A DNA stretch of 64,000 nt, taken from positions 124,001 through 188,000 of the forward strand of contig CAUVWQ010000007.1 in NCBI GenBank assembly GCA_963555705.1, written 5' to 3'. Positions 37,131-49,449 of this stretch are shown here, in pieces; position 1 is the stretch's first letter, and each line of letters starts with the position of its first letter. The position numbers and the translations under genes are program-made. The notes below the pieces were generated by a model, which ran no database searches, had not been told where the DNA came from, and was given only the letters and a program-made list of their open reading frames with translations. This stretch comes from Ligustrum vulgare (Eukaryota; Streptophyta; Magnoliopsida; Lamiales; Oleaceae).

Positions 37131-40100
37131 AATTGCTTAAGTGTTCACTTCGTTTAAAATTCACCTCTGCAATTTATATTGGAGTGAATTAACGTTTGAA
37201 AATTGTTTAAGTGTTCACTTCGTTTAAAATTCACCTCTACAATTTATATCGAGTGAATTAACCTTTGAAAATTGCTTAAGTGTTCACTTCGTTTAAAATT
37301 CACCTCTGTAATTTATATTGGAATGAATTAACGTTTGAAAATTGCTTAAGTGTTCACTTCATTTAAAATTCACCTCTGCAATTTATATTGGAGTAAATTA
37401 ACGTTTGAAAATTGCTTAAGTGTTCACTTCGTTTAAAATTCACCTCTGCAATTTATATCGAGTGAATTAACGTTTGAAAATTGCTTAAGTGTTCACTTCG
37501 TTTAAAATTCACCTCTGCAATTTATATTGTAGTGAATTAACGTTTGAAAATTGTTTAAGTGTTCACTTCGTTTAAAATTCACCTCTACAATTTATATCGA
37601 GTGAATTAACCTTTGAAAATTGCTTAAGTGTTCACTTCGTTTAAAATTCACCTCTGTAATTTATATTGGAATGAATTAACGTTTGCAAATTGCTTAAGTG
37701 TTCACTTCGTTTAAAATTCACCTCTGCCATTTATATCGAGTGAATTAACGTTTGAAAATTGCTTAAGTGTTCACTTCGTTTAAAATTCACCTCTGTAATT
37801 TATATTGGAATGAATTAACGTTTGAAAATTGTTTAAGTGTTCACTTCGTTTAAAATTCACCTCTGCAATTTATATTGGAGTAAATTAACGTTTGAAAATT
37901 GTTTAAGTGTTCACTTCGTTTAAAATTCACCTCTACAATTTATATCGAGTGAATTAACGTTTGAAAATTGCTTAAGTGTTCACTTCGTTTAAAATTCACC
38001 TCTGTAATTTATATTGGAATGAATTAACGTTTGAAAATTGCTTAAGTGTTCACTTCATTTAAAATTCACCTCTGCAATTTATATTGGAGTAAATTAACGT
38101 TTGAAAATTGCTTAAGTGTTCACTTCGTTTAAAATTCACCTCTGCAATTTATATCGAGTGAATTAACGTTTGAAAATTGCTTAAGTGTTCACTTCGTTTA
38201 AAATTCACCTCTGCAATTTATATTGTAGTGAATTAACGTTTGAAAATTGTTTAAGTGTTCACTTCGTTTAAAATTCACCTCTACAATTTATATCGAGTGA
38301 ATTAACCTTTGAAAATTGCTTAAGTGTTCACTTCGTTTAAAATTCACCTCTGTAATTTATATTGGAATGAATTAACGTTTCAAAATTGCTTAAGTGTTCA
38401 CTTCATTTAAAATTCACCTCTGCAATTTATATTGGAGTAAATTAACGTTTGAAAATTGCTTAAGTGTTCACTTCGTTTAAAATTCACCTCTGCAATTTAC
38501 ATTGGAGTGAATTAACGTTTGAAAATTGTTTAAGTGTTCACTTCGTTCAAAATTCACCTCTACAATTTATATCGAGTGAATTAACGTTTGAAAATTGCTT
38601 AAGTGTTCACTTCGTTTAAAATTCACCTCTGTAATTTATATTGGAATGAATTAACGTTTGAAAATTGCTTAAGTGTTCACTTCATTTAAAATTCACCTCT
38701 GCAATTTATATTGGAGTAAATTAACGTTTGAAAATTGCTTAAGTGTTCACTTCGTTTAAAATTCACCTCTGTAATTTATATTGGAATTAATTAACGTTTG
38801 AAAATTGTTTAAGTGTTCACTTCGTTTAAAATTCACCTCTGCAATTTATATTGGAGTAAATTAACGTTTGAAAATTGCTTAAGTGTTCACTTCGTTTAAA
38901 ATTCACCTCTGCCATTTATATCGAGTGAATTAACGTTTGAAAATTGCTTAAGTGTTCACTTCGTTTAAAATTCACCTCTGTAATTTATATTGGAATGAAT
39001 TAACGTTTGAAAATTGCTTAAGTGTTCACTTCGTTTAAAATTCACCTCTGCCATTTATATCGAGTGAATTAACGTTTGAAAATTGCTTAAGTGTTCACTT
39101 CGTTTAAAATTCACCTCTGTAATTTATATTGGAATGAATTAACGTTTGAAAATTGTTTAAGTGTTCACTTCGTTTAAAATTCACCTCTGCAATTTATATT
39201 GTAGTGAATTAACGTTTGAAAATTGCTTAAGTGTTCACTTCGTTTAAAATTCAACTCTACAATTTATATCGAGTGAATTAACGTTTGAAAATTGCTTAAG
39301 TGTTCACTTCGTTTAAAATTCACCTCTGTAATTTATATTGGAATGAATTAACGTTTGAAAATTGCTTAAGTGTTCAGTTCATTTAAAATTCACCTCTGCA
39401 ATTTATATCGAGTGAATTAACGTTTGAAAATTGCTTAAGTGTTCACTTCGTTTAAAATTCACCTCTGTAATTTATATTGGAATGAATTAATGTTTGAAAA
39501 TTGCTTAAGTGTTCACTTCATTTAAAATTCACCTCTGCAATTTATATTGGAGTAAATTAACGTTTGAAAATTGCTTAAGTGTTCACTTCGTTTAAAATTC
39601 ACCTCTGCAATTTATATTGGAGTGAATTAACGTTTGAAAATTGTTTAAGTGTTCACTTCGTTTAAAATTCACCTCTACAATTTATATCGAGTGAATTAAC
39701 GTTTGAAAATTGCTTAAGTGTTCACTTCGTTTAAAATTCACCTCTGTAATTTATATTGGAATGAATTAACGTTTGAAAATTGCTTAAGTGTTCACTTCAT
39801 TTAAAATTCACCTCTGCAATTTATATTGGAGTGAATTAACGTTTGAAAATTGTTTAAGTGTTCACTTCGTTTAAAATTCACCTCTACAATTTATATCGAG
39901 TGAATTAACGTTTGAAAATTGCTTAAGTGTTCACTTCGTTTAAAATTCAACTCTACAATTTATATCGAGTGAATTAACGTTTGAAAATTGCTTAAGTGTT
40001 CACTTCGTTTAAAATTCACCTCTGTAATTTATATTGGAATGAATTAACGTTTGAAAATTGCTTAAGTGTTCAGTTCATTTAAAATTCACCTCTGCAATTT

Positions 40101-43100
40101 ATATCGAGTGAATTAACGTTTGAAAATTGCTTAAGTGTTCACTTCGTTTAAAATTCACCTCTGTAATTTATATTGGAATGAATTAATGTTTGAAAATTGC
40201 TTAAGTGTTCACTTCATTTAAAATTCACCTCTGCAATTTATATTGGAGTAAATTAACGTTTGAAAATTGCTTAAGTGTTCACTTCGTTTAAAATTCACCT
40301 CTGCAATTTATATTGGAGTGAATTAACGTTTGAAAATTGTTTAAGTGTTCACTTCGTTTAAAATTCACCTCTACAATTTATATCGAGTGAATTAACGTTT
40401 GAAAATTGCTTAAGTGTTCACTTCGTTTAAAATTCACCTCTGTAATTTATATTGGAATGAATTAACGTTTGAAAATTGCTTAAGTGTTCACTTCGTTTAA
40501 AATTCACCTCTGCAATTTATATTGGAGTGAATTAACGTTTGAAAATTGTTTAAGTGTTCACTTCGTTTAAAATTCACCTCTACAATTTATATCGAGTGAA
40601 TTAACGTTTGAAAATTGCTTAAGTGTTCACTTCATTTAAAATTCACCTCTGCAATTTATATTGGAGTAAATTAACGTTTGAAAATTGCTTAAGTGTTCAC
40701 TTCGTTTAAAATTCACCTCTGCAATTTATATCGAGTGAATTAACGTTTGAAAATTGCTTAAGTGTTCACTTCGTTTAAAATTCACCTCTGCAATTTATAT
40801 TGTAGTGAATTAACGTTTGAAAATTGTTTAAGTGTTCACTTCGTTTAAAATTCACCTCTACAATTTATATCGAGTGAATTAACCTTTGAAAATTGCTTAA
40901 GTGTTCACTTCGTTTAAAATTCACCTCTGTAATTTATATTGGAATGAATTAACGTTTGAAAATTGCTTAAGTGTTCACTTCGTTTAAAATTCACCTCTGC
41001 CATTTATATCGAGTGAATTAACGTTTGAAAATTGCTTAAGTGTTCACTTCGTTTAAAATTCACCTCTGTAATTTATATTGGAATGAATTAACGTTTGAAA
41101 ATTGTTTAAGTGTTCACTTCGTTTAAAATTCACCTCTGCAATTTATATTGTAGTGAATTAACGTTTGAAAATTGCTTAAGTGTTCACTTCGTTTAAAATT
41201 CAACTCTACAATTTATATCGAGTGAATTAACGTTTGAAAATTGCTTAAGTGTTCACTTCGTTTAAAATTCACCTCTGTAATTTATATTGGAATGAATTAA
41301 CGTTTGAAAATTGCTTAAGTGTTCAGTTCATTTAAAATTCACCTCTGCAATTTATATCGAGTGAATTAACGTTTGAAAATTGCTTAAGTGTTCACTTCGT
41401 TTAAAATTCACCTCTGTAATTTATATTGGAATGAATTAATGTTTGGAAATGGTTAAGTGTTCACTTCATTTAAAATTCACCTCTGCAATTTATATTGGAG
41501 TAAATTAACGTTTGAAAATTGCTTAAGTGTTCACTTCGTTTAAAATTCACCTCTGCAATTTATATTGGAGTGAATTAACGTTTGAAAATTGTTTAAGTGT
41601 TCACTTCGTTTAAAATTCACCTCTACAATTTATATCGAGTGAATTAACGTTTGAAAATTGCTTAAGTGTTCACTTCGTTTAAAATTCACCTCTGTAATTT
41701 ATATTGGAATGAATTAACGTTTGAAAATTGCTTAAGTGTTCACTTCATTTAAAATTCACCTCTGCAATTTATATTGGAGTAAATTAACGTTTGAAAATTG
41801 CTTAAGTGTTCACTTCGTTTAAAATTCACCTCTGCAATTTATATCGAGTGAATTAACGTTTGAAAATTGCTTAAGTGTTCACTTCGTTTAAAATTCACCT
41901 CTGCAATTTATATTGTAGTGAATTAACGTTTGAAAATTGTTTAAGTGTTCACTTCGTTTAAAATTCACCTCTACAATTTATATCGAGTGAATTAACCTTT
42001 GAAAATTGCTTAAGTGTTCACTTCGTTTAAAATTCACCTCTGTAATTTATATTGGAATGAATTAACGTTTGCAAATTGCTTAAGTGTTCACTTCGTTTAA
42101 AATTCACCTCTGCCATTTATATCGAGTGAATTAACGTTTGAAAATTGCTTAAGTGTTCACTTCGTTTAAAATTCACCTCTGTAATTTATATTGGAATGAA
42201 TTAACGTTTGAAAATTGTTTAAGTGTTCACTTCGTTTAAAATTCACCTCTGCAATTTATATTGGAGTAAATTAACGTTTGAAAATTGTTTAAGTGTTCAC
42301 TTCGTTTAAAATTGACCTCTACAATTTATATCGAGTGAATTAACGTTTGAAAATTGCTTAAGTGTTCACTTCGTTTAAAATTCACCTCTGTAATTTATAT
42401 TGGAATGAATTAACGTTTGAAAATTGCTTAAGTGTTCACTTCATTTAAAATTCACCTCTGCAATTTATATTGGAGTAAATTAACGTTTGAAAATTGCTTA
42501 AGTGTTCACTTCGTTTAAAATTCACCTCTGCAATTTATATCGAGTGAATTAACGTTTGAAAATTGCTTAAGTGTTCACTTCGTTTAAAATTCACCTCTGC
42601 AATTTATATTGTAGTGAATTAACGTTTGAAAATTGTTTAAGTGTTCACTTCGTTTAAAATTCACCTCTACAATTTATATCGAGTGAATTAACCTTTGAAA
42701 ATTGCTTAAGTGTTCACTTCGTTTAAAATTCACCTCTGTAATTTATATTGGAATGAATTAACGTTTGAAAATTGCTTAAGTGTTCACTTCATTTAAAATT
42801 CACCTCTGCAATTTATATTGGAGTAAATTAACGTTTGAAAATTGCTTAAGTGTTCACTTCGTTTAAAATTCACCTCTGCAATTTACATTGGAGTGAATTA
42901 ACGTTTGAAAATTGTTTAAGTGTTCACTTCGTTCAAAATTCACCTCTACAATTTATATCGAGTGAATTAACGTTTGAAAATTGCTTAAGTGTTCACTTCG
43001 TTTAAAATTCACCTCTGTAATTTATATTGGAATGAATTAACGTTTGAAAATTGCTTAAGTGTTCACTTCATTTAAAATTCACCTCTGCAAATTATATTGG

Positions 43101-45510
43101 AGTAAATTAACGTTTGAAAATTGCTTAAGTGTTCACTTCGTTTAAAATTCACCTCTGTAATTTATATTGGAATTAATTAACGTTTGAAAATTGTTTAAGT
43201 GTTCACTTCGTTTAAAATTCACCTCTGCAATTTATATTGGAGTAAATTAACGTTTGAAAATTGCTTAAGTGTTCACTTCGTTTAAAATTAACCTCTGCCA
43301 TTTATATCGAGTGAATTAACGTTTGAAAATTGCTTAAGTGTTCACTTCGTTTAAAATTCACCTCTGTAATTTATATTGGAATGAATTAACGTTTGAAAAT
43401 TGCTTAAGTGTTCACTTCGTTTAAAATTCACCTCTGCCATTTATATCGAGTGAATTAACGTTTGAAAATTGCTTAAGTGTTCACTTCGTTTAAAATTCAC
43501 CTCTGTAATTTATATTGGAATGAATTAACGTTTGAAAATTGTTTAAGTGTTCACTTCGTTTAAAATTCACCTCTGCAATTTATATTGTAGTGAATTAACG
43601 TTTGAAAATTGCTTAAGTGTTCACTTCGTTTAAAATTCAACTCTACAATTTATATCGAGTGAATTAACGTTTGAAAATTGCTTAAGTGTTCACTTCGTTT
43701 AAAATTCACCTCTGTAATTTATATTGGAATGAATTAACGTTTGAAAATTGCTTAAGTGTTCAGTTCATTTAAAATTCACCTCTGCAATTTATATCGAGTG
43801 AATTAACGTTTGAAAATTGCTTAAGTGTTCACTTCGTTTAAAATTCACCTCTGTAATTTATATTGGAATGAATTAATGTTTGAAAATTGCTTAAGTGTTC
43901 ACTTCATTTAAAATTCACCTCTGCAATTTATATTGGAGTAAATTAACGTTTGAAAATTGCTTAAGTGTTCACTTCGTTTAAAATTCACCTCTGCAATTTA
44001 TATTGGAGTGAATTAACGTTTGAAAATTGTTTAAGTGTTCACTTCGTTTAAAATTCACCTCTACAATTTATATCGAGTGAATTAACGTTTGAAAATTGCT
44101 TAAGTGTTCACTTCGTTTAAAATTCACCTCTGTAATTTATATTGGAATGAATTAACGTTTGAAAATTGCTTAAGTGTTCACTTCATTTAAAATTCACCTC
44201 TGCAATTTATATTGGAGTAAATTAACGTTTGAAAATTGCTTAAGTGTTCACTTCGTTTAAAATTCACCTCTGCAATTTATATCGAGTGAATTAACGTTTG
44301 AAAATTGCTTAAGTGTTCACTTCGTTTAAAATTCACCTCTGCAATTTATATTGTAGTGAATTAACGTTTGAAAATTGTTTAAGTGTTCACTTCGTTTAAA
44401 ATTCACCTCTACAATTTATATCGAGTGAATTAACCTTTGAAAATTGCTTAAGTGTTCACTTCGTTTAAAATTCACCTCTGTAATTTATATTGGAATGAAT
44501 TAACGTTTGAAAATTGCTTAAGTGTTCACTTCGTTTAAAATTCACCTCTGCCATTTATATCGAGTGAATTAACGTTTGAAAATTGCTTAAGTGTTCACTT
44601 CGTTTAAAATTCACCTCTGTAATTTATATTGGAATGAATTAACGTTTGAAAATTGTTTAAGTGTTCACTTCGTTTAAAATTCACCTCTGCAATTTATATT
44701 GGAGTAAATTAACGTTTGAAAATTGCTTAAGTGTTCACTTCGTTTAAAATTCACCTCTGCAATTTATATTGGAGTGAATTAACGTTTGAAAATTGTTTAA
44801 GTGTTCACTTCGTTTAAAATTGACCTCTACAATTTATATCGAGTGAATTAACGTTTGAAAATTGCTTAAGTGTTCACTTCGTTTAAAATTCACCTCTGTA
44901 ATTTATATTGGAATGAATTAACGTTTGAAAATTGCTTAAGTGTTCACTTCATTTAAAATTCACCTCTGCAATTTATATTGGAGTAAATTAACGTTTGAAA
45001 ATTGCTTAAGTGTTCACTTCGTTTAAAATTCACCTCTGCAATTTATATTGGAGTGAATTAACGTTTGAAAATTGTTTAAGTGTTCACTTCGTTTAAAATT
45101 GACCTCTACAATTTATATCGAGTGAATTAACGTTTGAAAATTGCTTAAGTGTTCACTTCGTTTAAAATTCACCTCTGTAATTTATATTGGAATGAATTAA
45201 CGTTTGAAAATTGCTTAAGTGTTCACTTCATTTAAAATTCACCTCTGCAATTTATATTGGAGTAAATTAACGTTTGAAAATTGCTTAAGTGTTCACTTCG
45301 TTTAAAATTCACCTCTGCAATTTATATCGAGTGAATTAACGTTTGAAAATTGCTTAAGTGTTCACTTCGTTTAAAATTCACCTCTGCAATTTATATTGTA
45401 GTGAATTAACGTTTGAAAATTGTTTAAGTGTTCACTTCGTTTAAAATTCACCTCTACAATTTATATCGAGTGAATTAACCTTTGAAAATTGCTTAAGTGT
45501 TCACTTCGTT

Positions 45511-45520
45511 TAAATTCACC
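45511..45520 (+). repeat. Single-base deletion in the A-tract
   Basis: A type C monomer reads GTTTAAATTCACC instead of GTTTAAAATTCACC, so that copy is one base shorter. It is the only loss I saw in this A-tract. Read error at a homopolymer is a plausible alternative. Confidence 0.7.
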
Positions 45521-46399
45521 TCTGTAATTTATATTGGAATGAATTAACGTTTGAAAATTGCTTAAGTGTTCACTTCATTTAAAATTCACCTCTGCAATTT
45601 ATATTGGAGTAAATTAACGTTTGAAAATTGCTTAAGTGTTCACTTCGTTTAAAATTCACCTCTGCAATTTACATTGGAGTGAATTAACGTTTGAAAATTG
45701 TTTAAGTGTTCACTTCGTTCAAAATTCACCTCTACAATTTATATCGAGTGAATTAACGTTTGAAAATTGCTTAAGTGTTCACTTCGTTTAAAATTCACCT
45801 CTGTAATTTATATTGGAATGAATTAACGTTTGAAAATTGCTTAAGTGTTCACTTCATTTAAAATTCACCTCTGCAATTTATATTGGAGTAAATTAACGTT
45901 TGAAAATTGCTTAAGTGTTCACTTCGTTTAAAATTCACCTCTGTAATTTATATTGGAATTAATTAACGTTTGAAAATTGTTTAAGTGTTCACTTCGTTTA
46001 AAATTCACCTCTGCAATTTATATTGGAGTAAATTAACGTTTGAAAATTGCTTAAGTGTTCACTTCGTTTAAAATTCACCTCTGCCATTTATATCGAGTGA
46101 ATTAACGTTTGAAAATTGCTTAAGTGTTCACTTCGTTTAAAATTCACCTCTGTAATTTATATTGGAATGAATTAACGTTTGAAAATTGCTTAAGTGTTCA
46201 CTTCGTTTAAAATTCACCTCTGCCATTTATATCGAGTGAATTAACGTTTGAAAATTGCTTAAGTGTTCACTTCGTTTAAAATTCACCTCTGTAATTTATA
46301 TTGGAATGAATTAACGTTTGAAAATTGTTTAAGTGTTCACTTCGTTTAAAATTCACCTCTGCAATTTATATTGTAGTGAATTAACGTTTGAAAATTGCT

Positions 46400-49100
46400 T
46401 AAGTGTTCACTTCGTTTAAAATTCACCTCTGCAATTTATATCGAGTGAATTAACGTTTGAAAATTGCTTAAGTGTTCACTTCGTTTAAAATTCACCTCTG
46501 CAATTTATATTGTAGTGAATTAACGTTTGAAAATTGTTTAAGTGTTCACTTCGTTTAAAATTCACCTCTGTAATTTATATTGGAATGAATTAACGTTTGA
46601 AAATTGCTTAAGTGTTCACTTCATTTAAAATTCACCTCTGCAATTTATATTGGAGTAAATTAACGTTTGAAAATTGCTTAAGTGTTCACTTCGTTTAAAA
46701 TTCACCTCTGCAATTTATATTGGAGTGAATTAACGTTTGAAAATTGTTTAAGTGTTCACTTCGTTTAAAATTGACCTCTACAATTTATATCGAGTGAATT
46801 AACGTTTGAAAATTGCTTAAGTGTTCACTTCGTTTAAAATTCACCTCTGCAATTTATATTGTAGTGAATTAACGTTTGAAAATTGTTTAAGTGTTCACTT
46901 CGTTTAAAATTCACCTCTGTAATTTATATTGGAATGAATTAACGTTTGAAAATTGCTTAAGTGTTCACTTCATTTAAAATTCACCTCTGTAATTTATATT
47001 GGAATGAATTAACGTTTGAAAATTGCTTAAGTGTTCACTTCGTTTAAAATTCACCTCTGTAATTTATATTGGAATGAATTAACGTTTGAAAATTGCTTAA
47101 GTGTTCACTTCGTTTAAAATTCACCTCTGCAATTTATATTGTAGTGAATTAACGTTTGAAAATTGTTTAAGTGTTCACTTCGTTTAAAATTGACCTCTAC
47201 AATTTATATCGAGTGAATTAACGTTTGAAAATTGCTTAAGTGTTCACTTCGTTTAAAATTCACCTCTGTAATTTATATTGGAATGAATTAACGTTTGAAA
47301 ATTGCTTAAGTGTTCACTTCGTTTAAAATTCACCTCTGTAATTTATATTGGAATGAATTAACGTTTGAAAATTGTTTAAGTGTTCACTTCGTTTAAAATT
47401 CACCTCTGCAATTTATATTGTAGTGAATTAACGTTTGAAAATTGCTTAAGTGTTCACTTCGTTTAAAATTCACCTCTGCAATTTATATCGAGTGAATTAA
47501 CGTTTGAAAATTGCTTAAGTGTTCACTTCGTTTAAAATTCACCTCTGCAATTTATATTGTAGTGAATTAACGTTTGAAAATTGTTTAAGTGTTCACTTCG
47601 TTTAAAATTCACCTCTGTAATTTATATTGGAATGAATTAACGTTTGAAAATTGCTTAAGTGTTCACTTCATTTAAAATTCACCTCTGCAATTTATATTGG
47701 AGTAAATTAACGTTTGAAAATTGCTTAAGTGTTCACTTCGTTTAAAATTCACCTCTGCAATTTATATTGGAGTGAATTAACGTTTGAAAATTGTTTAAGT
47801 GTTCACTTCGTTTAAAATTGACCTCTACAATTTATATCGAGTGAATTAACGTTTGAAAATTGCTTAAGTGTTCACTTCGTTTAAAATTCACCTCTGCAAT
47901 TTATATTGTAGTGAATTAACGTTTGAAAATTGTTTAAGTGTTCACTTCGTTTAAAATTCACCTCTGTAATTTATATTGGAATGAATTAACGTTTGAAAAT
48001 TGCTTAAGTGTTCACTTCATTTAAAATTCACCTCTGTAATTTATATTGGAATGAATTAACGTTTGAAAATTGCTTAAGTGTTCACTTCGTTTAAAATTCA
48101 CCTCTGTAATTTATATTGGAATGAATTAACGTTTGAAAATTGCTTAAGTGTTCACTTCGTTTAAAATTCACCTCTGCAATTTATATTGTAGTGAATTAAC
48201 GTTTGAAAATTGTTTAAGTGTTCACTTCGTTTAAAATTCACCTCTGTAATTTATATTGGAATGAATTAACGTTTGAAAATTGCTTAAGTGTTCACTTCAT
48301 TTAAAATTCACCTCTGCAATTTATATTGGAGTAAATTAACGTTTGAAAATTGCTTAAGTGTTCACTTCGTTTAAAATTCACCTCTGCAATTTATATTGGA
48401 GTGAATTAACGTTTGAAAATTGTTTAAGTGTTCACTTCGTTTAAAATTGACCTCTACAATTTATATCGAGTGAATTAACGTTTGAAAATTGCTTAAGTGT
48501 TCACTTCGTTTAAAATTCACCTCTGCAATTTATATTGTAGTGAATTAACGTTTGAAAATTGTTTAAGTGTTCACTTCGTTTAAAATTCACCTCTGTAATT
48601 TATATTGGAATGAATTAACGTTTGAAAATTGCTTAAGTGTTCACTTCGTTTAAAATTCACCTCTGTAATTTATATTGGAATGAATTAACGTTTGAAAATT
48701 GTTTAAGTGTTCACTTCGTTTAAAATTCATCTCTGCAATTTATATTGTAGTGAATTAACGTTTGAAAATTGCTTAAGTGTTCACTTCGTTTAAAATTCAC
48801 CTCTGCAATTTATATCGAGTGAATTAACGTTTGAAAATTGCTTAAGTGTTCACTTCGTTTAAAATTCACCTCTGCAATTTATATTGTAGTGAATTAACGT
48901 TTGAAAATTGTTTAAGTGTTCACTTCGTTTAAAATTCACCTCTGTAATTTATATTGGAATGAATTAACGTTTGAAAATTGCTTAAGTGTTCACTTCATTT
49001 AAAATTCACCTCTGCAATTTATATTGGAGTAAATTAACGTTTGAAAATTGCTTAAGTGTTCACTTCGTTTAAAATTCACCTCTGCAATTTATATTGGAGT
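46400..49100 (+). repeat. Array domain 3 (15- and 19-monomer blocks)
   Basis: The order here is A-F-C-D-G-B-F-C-C*-C-F followed by a variable tail, then again from A. Successive A copies (TATCGAG after CTGCAATT) are 1,047 bp apart, which is 15 monomers, and then about 1,327 bp apart, which is 19 monomers. H, E, I, J, L, M and N are missing. C* is a chimera of D and C, at 46,964-47,033 and 48,011-48,080. A private CATCTCTG change is at 48,730. Confidence 0.8.
46964..47033 (+). repeat. Chimeric monomer: D-type left, C-type right
   Basis: The left part has TTCATTTAAA as in D, and the right part has CTGTAATT and TTGGAATG as in C. The same chimera is at 48,011-48,080, 1,047 bp on, inside the repeated domain 3 block. 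A crossover or conversion tract between adjacent C and D monomers in the shared AAAATTCACCTCTG stretch would produce it. Confidence 0.85.
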
Positions 49101-49449
49101 GAATTAACGTTTGAAAATTGTTTAAGTGTTCACTTCGTTTAAAATTGACCTCTACAATTTATATCGAGTGAATTAACGTTTGAAAATTGCTTAAGTGTTC
49201 ACTTCGTTTAAAATTCACCTCTGTAATTTATATTGGAATGAATTAACGTTTGAAAATTGCTTAAGTGTTCACTTCATTTAAAATTCACCTCTGCAATTTA
49301 TATTGGAGTAAATTAACGTTTGAAAATTGCTTAAGTGTTCACTTCGTTTAAAATTCACCTCTGCAATTTACATTGGAGTGAATTAACGTTTGAAAATTGT
49401 TTAAGTGTTCACTTCGTTCAAAATTCACCTCTACAATTTATATCGAGTG

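Larger units (their letters stand above)
13800..46400 (+). repeat. Array domain 2 (H-rich, with I-J, L-M-N and O variants)
   Basis: From about 14 kb the A-F-H trimer becomes common, and the I-C-J and L-M-C-D-N cassettes appear. All O monomers (TTTGCAAATTG) lie here, near 15.54, 16.87, 21.47, 25.23, 31.22, 32.61, 33.58, 34.76, 36.36, 37.68 and 42.07 kb. Large blocks recur at offsets of 3,762 bp (18-27 kb) and 1,600 bp (33.9-37.1 kb). Gene-free throughout. Confidence 0.78.
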
